Positions 47,598-58,559 of a stretch of DNA of 64,000 nucleotides are shown here, one piece after another (position 1 is the first letter of the stretch; each line of letters opens with the position of its first letter). Source of the stretch: Brachynemurus nebulosus (taxonomy: Eukaryota > Arthropoda > Insecta > Neuroptera > Myrmeleontidae). A program made the translations under genes and the position numbers. The notes beneath the pieces were generated by a model. It ran no database searches, had not been told where the DNA came from, and saw only the letters and a list, made by a program, of their open reading frames with translations. The stretch is from positions 1,452,001 through 1,516,000 of the forward strand of contig JAPWDM010000044.1 in assembly GCA_035578155.1 (NCBI GenBank). The letters run 5' to 3'.

Positions 47598-48696
47598 GGT
47601 AACTTCAAAAATGTAAACTTTACCGCATCGATGCAGCATCATGACTTTTCTGATGCGTCTAATACTACATGATGCGCTGCTGGTACCCTCTTGAAATTTG
47701 ATGCACATTAGATATTTTTGAACGGGATATTGGCATCATTTAGCCTCTGATTTGGCTATAGATAAGACAGATAATGTAGCATGATGAGTATGATACAATA
47801 TTGTAGACTATAGATAATATAGCAATACAGTCCTTGTATAGGTACATTATCTTTGAATTGTAACTTGAACTTACTTGAAATTGAAAATATTGAAATTATT
47901 TGAATAAAAAATATTACATACCTATTTTGAGTGTAAGATGTATTCAAATAGTTTAAACAATTTTAATCAAAGGTAATGTACATTCATCTTTTTCAACAAT
48001 TTGTTTTTCGAAATCATTCCTGTTGGTGTTAATACCTACATACAGCTACATAATATGGCAAGTAGTTATAATTTTACATTAAGCCGCTGCTACACGATGC
48101 TACGAACACCTTCCAACATTCGACGTTGGATGGTTCATAGCATCGTGTAGCCGTTGTTCGAACCTACGAGTGTCCAATGTCGAGCGTCAAACGTTCGCAT
48201 TTGGTCGTGTCCCGTTCGATGTCGGTATTCTTGCACCGAGTCAAAGGGATGCTTCGAACGTTTGAAGGTCAATGTTGGTTGCGTTCGTTGGTTGCGCACG
48301 ACTCGTTCATGTGAAGAGAGACAACATCAGTGTATAACATTAGAGATAACATCAGACACATGACAGCGTTGTCCACTGAGTACCAACACATCATCATTCG
48401 TATTGGATCAAACATTCGACTCACCGTGTAGCAGATACATTCGTCGCACCAACTATCGAACTTAATTGCCTCAAACGTTCGATCGAATGTTGGAAGGAAC
48501 GTTCGTAGCATCGTGTAGAACCCGTTTTATACACATGACATGCATCTTGGACACGCATCACCAAATTTCTTGATGCATTGTTTTGACGCATCAAATGCAA
48601 AAATGAACTTTTGATTTTTTTTTGTGATGCGTCTGATGCGTTTTTGAACTTTTGACTCTGCCTCATGCAAGCAGTGATGCATTTTTGAACTTAGCC
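47598..48696. mobile_element. MITE B nested in family A copy 3
   Basis: TIR GGTAACTTCAAAAATG, and GGCTAAGTTCAAAAATG read inward from the right, with a 4 bp duplication TATG (47594-47597, 48697-48700). The intact family A copy at 5468-6181 shows the unduplicated target. Subterminal GATGCRTC and TTTTTGAACTT motifs recur. Superfamily not determined. Confidence 0.82.
48082..48526. mobile_element. MITE C nested in MITE B (Harbinger-like)
   Basis: The inverted ends share CTACACGATGCTACGAAC and TTCCAACATTCGA. TTA duplications at 48079-48081 and 48527-48529 fit a Harbinger-type target. 445 bp, with repeated CGTTCGAA-like motifs. Confidence 0.78.
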
Positions 48697-48896
48697 TATG
48701 TTGAAGCCGACTTTAAACGGTAAAAGTCGAGATAATTCTAACTTTAGTTTAAAGTCGACTTTTACACTAACGGGGCTTTAAATTTGATTGTAAAACAGTA
48801 CCAAAAATAAAATCAGTTTTAAAGTTGACTTTAGTGTTAAAGTCGGCTTTAAAGGTGAATGTAAAACCGGCCGTTGTCATACGTAAAAATCAACTG

Positions 48897-49474
48897 TTAA
48901 AAATATCGTGTCATTTTTCTTCTGGCAGTTCGGAACACACTTGATCCCACGCCGCCATTAGCTCGAAATTGATCACAAACGTCCGGCCTTTCAGCTGGTT
49001 TTTCACAATCGGGAACAAAGCGAAGTCACAGGGAGCAAAATCTGGACTGTAGGTAGGATGTTTAAGCACTTTAATGCCAGTATTTTCTAAAAAATCAGTC
49101 TCATGAGCTCGATAAGCAGAAGTGTAATCGTGGTAAATGCCAGCTATCTATTCTTGAGTCTGGACGACTCTCTTTAAGTTTCTGAACAACTTTAGGCAAA
49201 CATTCATTGGCATACCAAGAGGCTTGCACTGTGCGCCGACTATCCATAACAACTCGTTTAACCTCCTTTATTAACAACTCGACTTTTGCTACGTTTTGCG
49301 GAGTAGTTACTTCAACAGAACGACCCGATCTTGGAGCATCACTAACACTGAAATTACTACGCTCAAATTCACTACGCTTAAATACCACCGGTACACAGTT
49401 GTGCGATGAGGACACTTTTCTTTGAGTACAGAGTTCATTTGCACTACACATTTCAACCACTCCGACATTTTTAA
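48897..49474 (-). pseudogene. mariner-family transposase, internally deleted
   Basis: The minus-strand N-terminal part (about 49474-49240) includes FSVSDAPRSGRSVEVTTPQN, the usual mariner linker between HTH and DDE domains. Downstream fragments read SAYRAHETDFLENTGIKVLK and HPTYSPDFAPCDFALFPIVK. The latter is the Y-S-P-D-x-x-P-x-D block that holds the third catalytic Asp of mariner. The central part with the first two Asp residues is missing, and the frame changes at least twice (near 49245 and 49140). A stop follows SELPEEK. Dead copy. Confidence 0.88.
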
Positions 49475-49657
49475 TGTTTTAAAAAGATTTAGCTCTGTAC
49501 ACAAATGATTCAGGGGGACTTATTGTATGGCTAGCGTCTAGTTATAAGTTGAACTTTTTAAAAAATATAAATGCAAGTATTTTATAAGAACTTTGTATTG
49601 CAAAATTTATCTAGTGAGCTATGTACCGTAAAACCGTCTAGACCCGGACAGGGGGTC

Positions 49658-50064
49658 CAGTAGCGTAGCTGAGATGACTGACGCCCCTGGCCAGGCTTGA
49701 AAATGGCGCCCCCTACTGATAAAAAGAGGGGGAGGAGGGGGATACCCATAATCACATCATACGTCTCCTCTCCTTTTTTGCACAAACTACAGCCACCTGA
49801 GCTTCTGAGCATGACTCATCGAACTTCACGGAATTACGCGATAACGACGCCCAGTTCCTTTGTTTTCTAGACTTGTAGAAATGCTAGCCAGTGTAGTTAT
49901 ATATCTTAATTGTTATTTTATCTGAGTCTATGTTTTTGAGTAATTTTTTTAATGTTTAAGTGATACCTCTACCTTGACGATTAAGCGAAACAGTCGCGGC
50001 GGCGCCCCCTAAATCTGGCGCCCCTGGCGAGGGCCATCCCTGCCACCCTCTTGCTACGTCACTG
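49658..50064. mobile_element. hAT MITE in the left TIR of the composite
   Basis: Ends CAGTAGCGTAGC and GCTACGTCACTG, 8 bp duplication AGGGGGTC (49650-49657, 50065-50072). Both arms are rich in GGCGCCCCCTR blocks. Confidence 0.88.
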
Positions 50065-51256
50065 AGGGGGTCTAGACCCGGACACTTTGCACCAATCTTC
50101 AAAGTAAATAATTTCTACATTAACCTGCAACAATAAACATTTATTCTTGACGTCATTAGAAAGAGAAAAACATCCTCTAAACAGCTGTACCAATAAAAAC
50201 TACGGATTTCAATTTTTACTATCTCATTTTACAGGATTACTATCCTCCAGTTTTTCAAAGAAATAAAATGTGTGTCTAATTTAGACATGTAATTTTCGTC
50301 ATAATACGGTACTTGACTGTATTCAAAATTTGTTTTAAATGTTGAATAATTTTATGTATTGTCTTTAAATATATTCAATTTTAGTAGTGACAGATAAAAA
50401 TATTCTTTAGTTACTTAAAAATTCGATTTCGAAAATTATAAATTTTTAGCCTTCATTTAAATGGTTAAAAACGCAGTGATATTTGAAAATGACGTCATTT
50501 TTTAATAGCAGATCTTATTACTGTACAGTTGAATTTTTATATTTAGACAATGACGTAATAAATTAGCACAACCCTTCAGAGCCACGTCATATGGATTTTA
50601 AGCCAATCATTGAATACAAAATTTTTAATACTCCTTCAAAAATTCCGTCTCGATTCAACATTACGAATTAGAAAAAGATAATATAATAATTTAATCAAAT
50701 CTAATTTAAAAAAAAAAAACAATTGAAATATGAATGATAACAATATAAATAACTTACAATATAAAGATGCGACTTACGTTGTTACCTATTTTTAATAACA
50801 CTCCAGAAGAAGACGTAATTATAATGAGTTGTCTGCCAAAAGTTGCTCTTAATAAGATTTTCAATTATTTTGAATACTGGACAGTAAGGCTCAACGTAAT
50901 GGTAAACTATTAATTAAATTTTACTGTGCAAGTGGATCAAATAGTTATGAATTATAGTTATTTAATCACAAACAAATCAATCAAACTTTCCAATCTTATC
51001 TAAATTTTTTTTATCAACAGCAACTCACTCACATTTTATTTTAAAAATGCTTACTTTTTGAGTTTAGCGTACTTTTTCACTTGACCTAGTAGTGTACTTC
51101 TAAGTAGTTTTAGAATTAGTTTATTTAAGGCAATTCAACTATTTTAACGAATTTCCGAAAGGAAAATTTAGCTGTTACAACAACTGTCATGAAACTTGAC
51201 CTCAGGACTATGCTTGAAATTTTTCACCAGAAACCGAAAATAATACCGATTCGCAA

Positions 51257-51494
<238 letters not shown>

Positions 51495-51964
51495 AGAGCA
51501 CCAGTAGCCGTCACTGACTCAATAGCCGTCAAGTTTCAGTAAAATTGTAAATATTAAGATATTATGCAAGCATATATTTGTAACACAGATAAAGCAGACA
51601 ATTTGTATCACTTCTTGACAGAGTGTCCCCGTCCAATCATACCGAATTCACTACATAGCCAAATACACATTGAAAGATATTACTCAAAATAACAATCATC
51701 TAAAACTATTAAACATTGAATCCAAAGAACAAACGAATAATATTTTTTTCTACATTTTGCCCTGGGAGAATAACCCATAGAGCGAGAAACTTAAAAAATT
51801 ATAAATAAGAATTTATTTTGTTACAACGTCTTCCTTTAAATTACTGAATATTTGTTATTGATGTTGTTATCTTTTTCACTAGAGATATATTGTTAAATGT
51901 TATTTAACACTTCTTGATAACACAAGAAGTACATAATTGTTAAATCATTAAGCTAAAATTGTTA

Positions 51965-52273
51965 GGCCCGGCATACACGTTACGGTATACCAGGGAGGTA
52001 TACCTGTACAGGTAAACTGCAGCGGTAATTGAAAATCAGTATTTTCTACCTGCGCAGGTATGTATACCGCAGCGTGTATGTGAGTCAAACAACACCTACA
52101 CAGGTTTGATTTCAATTGTTTATACGCTTTCACTAATCATGAGTAAAATTTGTGCAGTTTACCTGTACAGGTATACCTCTCCGGTATACTGTAACGTGTG
52201 TGAGCTCGTTGCCTGTACAGTTTACCTGCACAGGTTTATCTGTGCAGGTATACCGTAACGTGTATGCCCGGCC
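51965..52273. mobile_element. Harbinger-like MITE with ACCTGTACAGGT repeats
   Basis: TIR GGCCCGGCATACACGTTACG, and GGCCGGGCATACACGTTACG read inward from the right, TTA duplications (51962-51964, 52274-52276). The palindrome ACCTGTACAGGT and variants ACCTGCRCAGGT occur about ten times across 309 bp. Confidence 0.92.
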
Positions 52274-52608
52274 TTACTTGATACTGTATAGGTATTCTTA
52301 TTTTGTATTTATGAAAAAGCTCAATTGCCAGTCGATGTTCTATACAAATTGTATTTAAACATTAATCGAATGGAATAATTGTGCTGAAATGACAATTCCG
52401 CCAGTGGCGTAGAATATAGGAATAGTTAACCTTATTTGTGACTAGTTAGAAAAATCTTATTTAACATAGTTTAGTATGGTTTACGGTACCTACACATCCT
52501 ACCAAGTATGATAGAGATACGTCAAATAGTTTTAAAGTATTGGGAAAAAATAGTTATTAAATTTTTAAATAAAACACTCGTAGCTTAGTAAAGAGCAATT
52601 TTATCTAA

Positions 52609-52682
52609 GTGGTTGGGGTTGAATCTTTATATTCTGAGCCCAGGAATCCTCAATTTAAATATTTCCAATTATTAATGAAACA

Positions 52683-52764
<82 letters not shown>

Positions 52765-52900
52765 AATTTTGGCGAATCGGCATCATTTTCTGGTGACCTC
52801 AAAATAAATTTCTATTATAGTCCCGAGCTCAAGTCTTCCATGACAGTGGCAGTAGTAGCTGAATTTTTCATTTGGAAGTTCATTAAAACATTTGAATAAA
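52609..52900 (+). repeat. Dispersed repeat with embedded (TA)n, copy 2
   Basis: (TA)n at 52684-52761, followed by a block homologous to the one after the (TA)n of 18985-19370. The 96-codon frame here is an artefact. Confidence 0.7.
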
Positions 52901-54640
52901 ATAATAAAATAAAAATTTAAAATATATTTAGCAGTACACTACCAGTTCAAATGAAAAAGTATAATAAGCTCAAAAAATAAATAATTTTAAAATAAGAACA
53001 TTACATCAAAACAAGGTATTGAAAAATTATTACTAGCTGTACTCGGGACGTCGTTTGCGTGAAGCGTTGGTATAAAATCAGTGAGAAATATATATTATAT
53101 GTTTAGTATAGTATATATAATATATTGGTATTTAAATCGCCAACTATCTACAGTATCAGTACTTACAATTTTCCAAAAACATTCCATGTACAGATACGGT
53201 CTCGTTACAATTTTATGATATGTGTATTGTGTATATAGATTAGTAATGCACTGCATTTTAAATATAATCTTATTTATAAGAACTGAAAATGACTCATTTC
53301 AAAAATAAAATTTTGTAACATATATAAAAGTTATTATAATTTCTACTATCCTATTTCAATATATTAGATAGTAGATCTTGTGAGAGACAGTTATATTACG
53401 AGCTTGTCTGATACATAAATTAATGTGAATGAGTTATTTTCAGTTGTCGTTGTTTTCACTATAAGTAATAAATATATTATGTACTTGGAATTTATTGATT
53501 GTTTTTTAAAGGTTTTTTGGATATAAATTTAATATTTTGCGGGTTTTATTGGTCTTATTATCTCATACGCATCTGTTTAATCATAAGTTTAACCTTTCGC
53601 GTATTATAAAATTTATAAATAATTAGTCTCTTTGTCAAAACCACTAGAATAATATGAACATGCCATATTTAAGTTTGTAAGCTTTTAATATCTGGGTTAC
53701 TATAATACTATTATAATTATGTAGTAATTAAACTTTATGTCCTTAAAGAATTACGGTTAGATTAACTGTTATTTACGAAATTAAATTTCAGACTTTTTTT
53801 TAATTGCTGTTCATTTTTGTTAGTAGAAGCTCTAATAGCACATTAATTTGCTAACCCGTCAGACGTCAGAAAACTACGGTCGGCGGGCCAGATCTGACCC
53901 ACCTGCTGTTTTTAATCCGGTTCACCAATTAATATTTTGTCTTTTTTAACTTTAATAATGTTTTTTGATGGTGAATTTTTTGAATGAATACTTTTAGTAG
54001 AAGATAGCTAAATAAATTATTTAAAGTTTAAAGAAATGGGTTAATTCAAATTCTAGAATGATGATACGATCCACTAAAATCACCTGCATGGAGAGTTACA
54101 TTTGCATTGGAAATGTATACCTCTAATACGAAAAGATATTTTCAAAAACATAAAATAAAGATACAAATTTTCAAACAATTTTATACCAAGCGAAGTCAAG
54201 TTTTAGTATTATAAAAAGATTATCCATTTCCAAATTCCATTTTTTTATATTTTATTAAATTTTATTAAATTTTTTTAAACTTAAAAATAAATATAGTAAC
54301 CTGACGAAAGTTAGGTGCTTTAAATGTACCTATCATGTTTAATAATTAACCTTTATGTAGTCAAAATTATTTGTATCCCTGGCAATAGCGGGCTGTGGGT
54401 CAGAAAACAAATATAAGCTGTTATTGATAAAAAAAAGTTTAACTACGATTGAAACATTTGGTTAATTTCTTTGCAATTAAACAGTTATAATTTTGAACTA
54501 TTTGTGTGAGCCTTACTGTACTATGCTTCGAAACATTTGAAATCTTCCAGTGGTGTGATTGTTTACGCTAACAAGAAGAGTATATCAAGTACACTGTTCA
54601 AATTTTTGTTGAAGAGTTTTGTTATCTAGTGATTGCTATC
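52901..54640. other. Gene-free stretch with repeat fragments
   Basis: Holds the inverted copy (53275-53462) of the repeat at 25935-26120. At 53860-53915 a decayed hAT-end-like string (AACTACGGTCGGCGGGCCAG) has a possible partner at about 54385-54410. At about 53033 is an ACTAGCTGTACTCGGGACGT string. No ORF. Confidence 0.5.
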
Positions 54641-54666
54641 TAGCGAATATTATCTCGTTTTCGAAA

Positions 54667-55052
54667 ATGCCGAAATCTAAAGTCATTTATGAGGAAATGA
54701 ATTCCGTGATTTTAAAATTGATAAACTATTTTACTTTAGAATTGCAAAATGGTGGTCCTTTGATTCCTCTGCCGTACAAGAGGTAAATATAAAATTTTTG
54801 CAAATATATTAATTTATTAAGTAACACTCATGATTAATTTTAACATTTTAATTAAATACAATATTCCGCGGTTTTAGAGAGTAGCTTCAGCATTAGATTT
54901 AAGTATATCTTCAATTGCAAGAGCAGTTCAAGTGGCAAAAAAACCAGCTGAGCCTAAGGAACGCAAAAAAAGAATGTGTCCCAAAACTACCGACTGCGAT
55001 TCAGTTGTAAAAAATGACATGAGGACCATTATTTATGATATGCACCAACATG
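54667..55052 (+). CDS. Spliced N-terminal fragment of a DDE transposase-like gene
   Basis: Exon 1 (54667-54782) reads MPKSKVIYEEMNSVILKLIN then YFTLELQNGGPLIPLPYKR. A 97 bp intron with GT (54783) and AG (54878-54879) keeps the frame into exon 2 (54880-55052), VASALDLSISSIARAVQVAK then a Lys/Arg-rich stretch, ending at a canonical donor GTATGT. The exon 1 pattern (acidic helix, then NGGPLIPL) and a helix-turn-helix (VASALDLSISSIARAV) resemble the N-terminus of a large insect family with a C-terminal DDE_3 domain. I found no further exon; about 600 bp downstream have no matching frame. Likely a 5' remnant of a transposon-encoded gene; a host gene cannot be excluded. Confidence 0.5.
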
Positions 55053-55752
55053 GTATGTGTCATCATTGTAAATTATCTGGATACTTTTTAGAAATTTGAC
55101 TTATAATATTAGATATTAAAATAAAAGTATAACATTTTTCTAAACATCATTTTATAACATCAAAAAGACTGTGGACAAAAAAAACTGAATAATATAATTA
55201 TTATAATACTAAAGTTAGTCATAGCACACTTATTAACATCATAACTTAATTGAGTAAGTAATAACTATTTCAAAATACTTTTCAGTAGAAAATTGTAACT
55301 TTGTTCCTTAAATATGTTGAAATTTTATTCTAATTGCTCAATTAAATTTTTAAATTACATAATTAAGTATTTTTATTTACTGAACTAAATTCACCACAGT
55401 ATAGATCCATTACTGTATAAAATTTTGTATTGTGCCAAGATCTGCGAAAGATGAAAGTGACGTTAAAATGATTTTCCGGGGCCTTGGTGCCTTGAAGGGC
55501 CTAAAATAGAAACAATTCTAAAACTGCTGGTATAGGTACTCATACTAAGTTCTTACGGTGCGGAAATTACCCATGCTAATAAAATATCAAGATAGTTATT
55601 TTAGAGTCATTGGGCGAGCAGGGTCAAGTGCTATAAATAATTGATTTTGCACAGAATTTTGGAATATATGATTGAATTCACCTATAAATTTTACTTATAA
55701 TTCAGATAATTTTATGCGAGTGACACCGCGGGTCGCAGCTAGTTAGTATTAA

Positions 55753-56223
55753 CACTTTCAGTCCCATGGCCTCGGCATCCGAAACCAAACAAAACATCCC
55801 CAGAGGCCGACCGCGATCAATAATTAATTGATTAGTAAGTTGTTTACGTATTATGTGTGCGATACATACATACCAACACATACACACACAAATACATACC
55901 AACACACACTACTCTTTTGGTTTCTATGTACGTATAAAATATAAAACATTTTAAGATAAACAAAAAATGCATAAAAAATATAATTTATGTTTTTAAATAA
56001 AATTGATTTGAATGTAGTCATTGTATATATAATTATGTAGTATGTACATATCACGTTTATGACTGTATGTTTACAGTTTTACACATATGTAAATGTTGAA
56101 CGGTATTGAATTTATTCAGTGTTTGAATCATTTTATTTTATGTATTTGTTTATATAAATTTTTTTTTCAAATATTGCCGGCTTCCGGGGAAGTTTGCTGT
56201 GAAAGTGCTCGGGCCTCATAGTG
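55753..56223. mobile_element. TTAA-flanked MITE (piggyBac-like)
   Basis: Left CACTTTCAGTCCCATGG, right (read inward) CACTATGAGGCCCGAGC, TTAA at 55749-55752 and 56224-56227. Shares its right end with 45790-45855. Confidence 0.72.
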
Positions 56224-56229
56224 TTAATT

Positions 56230-56325
56230 TAATTTTGTCTGTCTGTCCGTCTTGAAATCTTTTAAACACGCCAGTAATATCTGTCCGTCTTGAAATCTTT
56301 TAAACACGCCAGTACTAATAAAATT
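56230..56325. repeat. 44 bp tandem duplication
   Basis: CTGTCCGTCTTGAAATC and the rest of the unit to CACGCCAGTA occur twice, at about 56238 and 56282, next to the TTAA element. Confidence 0.9.
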
Positions 56326-56329
56326 TGAT

Positions 56330-56980
56330 TTTGATAGTATTTAATTGAACTGGCAGTCCTAAGCCTGTGTGAAATGTGAAGGAAAGATTTTTGAATAAAA
56401 CAAAAATTATTTTTTGAAATTCTACTGAGTGCATTTGAGTCCACACTAGGTAAGCGCTTTTTTAACTCATGCAGTTGTTCCCAGCACTATGGAAGAAAAT
56501 GATTACATGAGACGAAAGTACACTAATAATTTATATTAATAAAGTAAAATTTTCGCAAAGTAATTTATTTGTTATTATGAGCTGAATTTCCACAAAGTCA
56601 CGCTCACAATCAAGGCCGTGGACTAGCAAAGAAAGCTCCTTTTATATTCTCCCGGGCTCCCTACCGATAGCTATGAGCCCGCTCATAAAGCAAAAGTCCT
56701 TTTCCGATGCTGCAACCCCGACTATCCCCTCTTGTTGGGCCTGCAACACAATTCTAGACATTTTCAGGGAATTACTTCCGTTAAAATAACTAATGATTCA
56801 TCCTCAAAATTGACACTTTGACTTACAAAATCTTATTTAAAATAAAGATAATAAATAAAGTTGATTATATCAAAATTGTAAATAAATACAGCAGTACAAA
56901 AAAGAAATTGAAATTATTTTAACAGTGTACTTTTAAGATACATTATTTATACCAATACCTAGATGTGCATGTCATTTATT
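56330..56980. other. Gene-free stretch
   Basis: No supported coding feature. Confidence 0.4.
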
Positions 56981-58559
56981 AAGAGCAACTTTTCGCAGAC
57001 AACTCATTATAATTACGTCTTCTTTTGGAGTGTAATTAAAAATAGGTAACAACGTAAGTCGCCTCTTAGTAAATAATTCATATAATTATCATTCATACTT
57101 CAATTGTTTTGGTTTAATTAGGTTGGATTAAATTATTATATTATCTTTTTCTAACTCGTAATATTGAATAGAGAAGAAATTTTTTAAGGAGTGTTAATAA
57201 TTTTGTATTCAATTATTGGTGTAAAATTCATATGATGTCACTCTGAAGGGTTGAGTTTATTTATTACGTAATTGTCTAAACATATTAATCGGACGATAGT
57301 TACGGTTTGTCTGTGACAAATTGCATTTTCATTGCGACATTTTTACAATTCTAATTGACCAAGAGAAGTTGTTTTTCTTTGTAATTTATTTTGAACTTTT
57401 TGGTTTGCAATTAATTTTGCACTCAAAAAAGATTGATGGAAGGAATACATCGTCACTTAATAAGTACGTAAAATATCCTTATAAACTTGTTTTAAATATT
57501 ATGTTAAAAATGCTTTTATTTTTTGCTACAATTTTAAAGTTACGTTTTCTTAAAGTGCATTTAATACTTGTAGGGCTTCATGAAAATCTTACGATGGTGA
57601 TAAATGAAAAAGATAACAAAGTAGAAAGTTGTAAATACCACTAAAACTGAGCATGATGACTGCTGAATATTGTGTACAAATTTGAAACCGTGTTGACAAG
57701 TGTTGATATGAATGAAAGCGACATCTGTTTAAGTTAAATCGTGACGTCATTGCATACGTCACTACGCCAAATCGTTTTTCCCGCCAATTTGCTCATTTAA
57801 AATTGAACAATGGTTTTTTTGAAGATTTTTAAAAATTTAACAAAAATTAACTAATTTATACGTAAGAACAAAGCATTTAGAATCATTTTCAATTGCAGTC
57901 AAGTACTCTATTGTCATATTGTTTTAGTTTTGATATGTATGTGTTCAGAATTTTATCGCGCATCATTTAATGATGTTTGAAGTTATATTCGATGTATATA
58001 TAAAAAAACACATACTATATACATATATCCGTTTAGACCCGGACACGTCAGTTTATTACACTATGGCCGCGATTCGCACTGGCTGTAACTTCCACTATTT
58101 ATACGTTATATTCCCGCCAGAATTACGCGGTTTATGCCTCCTTCTGGTGTCATATTGCATCTTTACTTCATAGAGAGGTATACTTTGCATTGACCCCTCT
58201 CCCTCCCCATAAAATGTTTTGAAGCCTTTGACAGGTTCAAAGACATCAGACGATATAAAACACTGTCCTAACCCCGACGGGAGAGATTAGTTTGCATGCT
58301 ATTATGTACATTATTTAAGTAAGTGTCCGGTTCAAGACTGATTTAGGGTATAGGCCCGGACACTTACTAATTATTTTTTATTTTTTTTATTTTTACTTAT
58401 AATGAAACAAATGGGTCAGAGATATAACAAATAATATACGCTCATTCTAATGGTTATACTTTTATTGGTGATATCTATGACGGAAACATGTACATATGAA
58501 CATAAAATTAACCAAAAAAATGTAAAAAAAGTGTCCGGGTCTAGACGGTTTTACGGTAT

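Larger units (their letters stand above)
47339..48873. mobile_element. Family A MITE copy 3, 5'-truncated and interrupted
   Basis: Begins inside the family A sequence (ATTATTTCTTTTTAGAAG), directly after copy 2, is interrupted at 47598-48696, and ends TAAAACCGGCCG at 48873. Confidence 0.85.

Noticed and set aside
48154..48666. ORFs of 69-81 codons on both strands
   Set aside because: All within nested MITEs B and C; open by chance in repeat-rich sequence.
55702..56054. Cys/Val-rich small ORFs on the minus strand
   Set aside because: Translation of a (CA)n-like tract ACACACAAATACATACC and its surroundings within or beside the TTAA MITE.
57321..57644. 107-codon plus-strand ORF
   Set aside because: Leu/Ile/Phe/Lys composition expected of AT-rich DNA, no motif, and it lies in the large inserted element next to its inverted arm.
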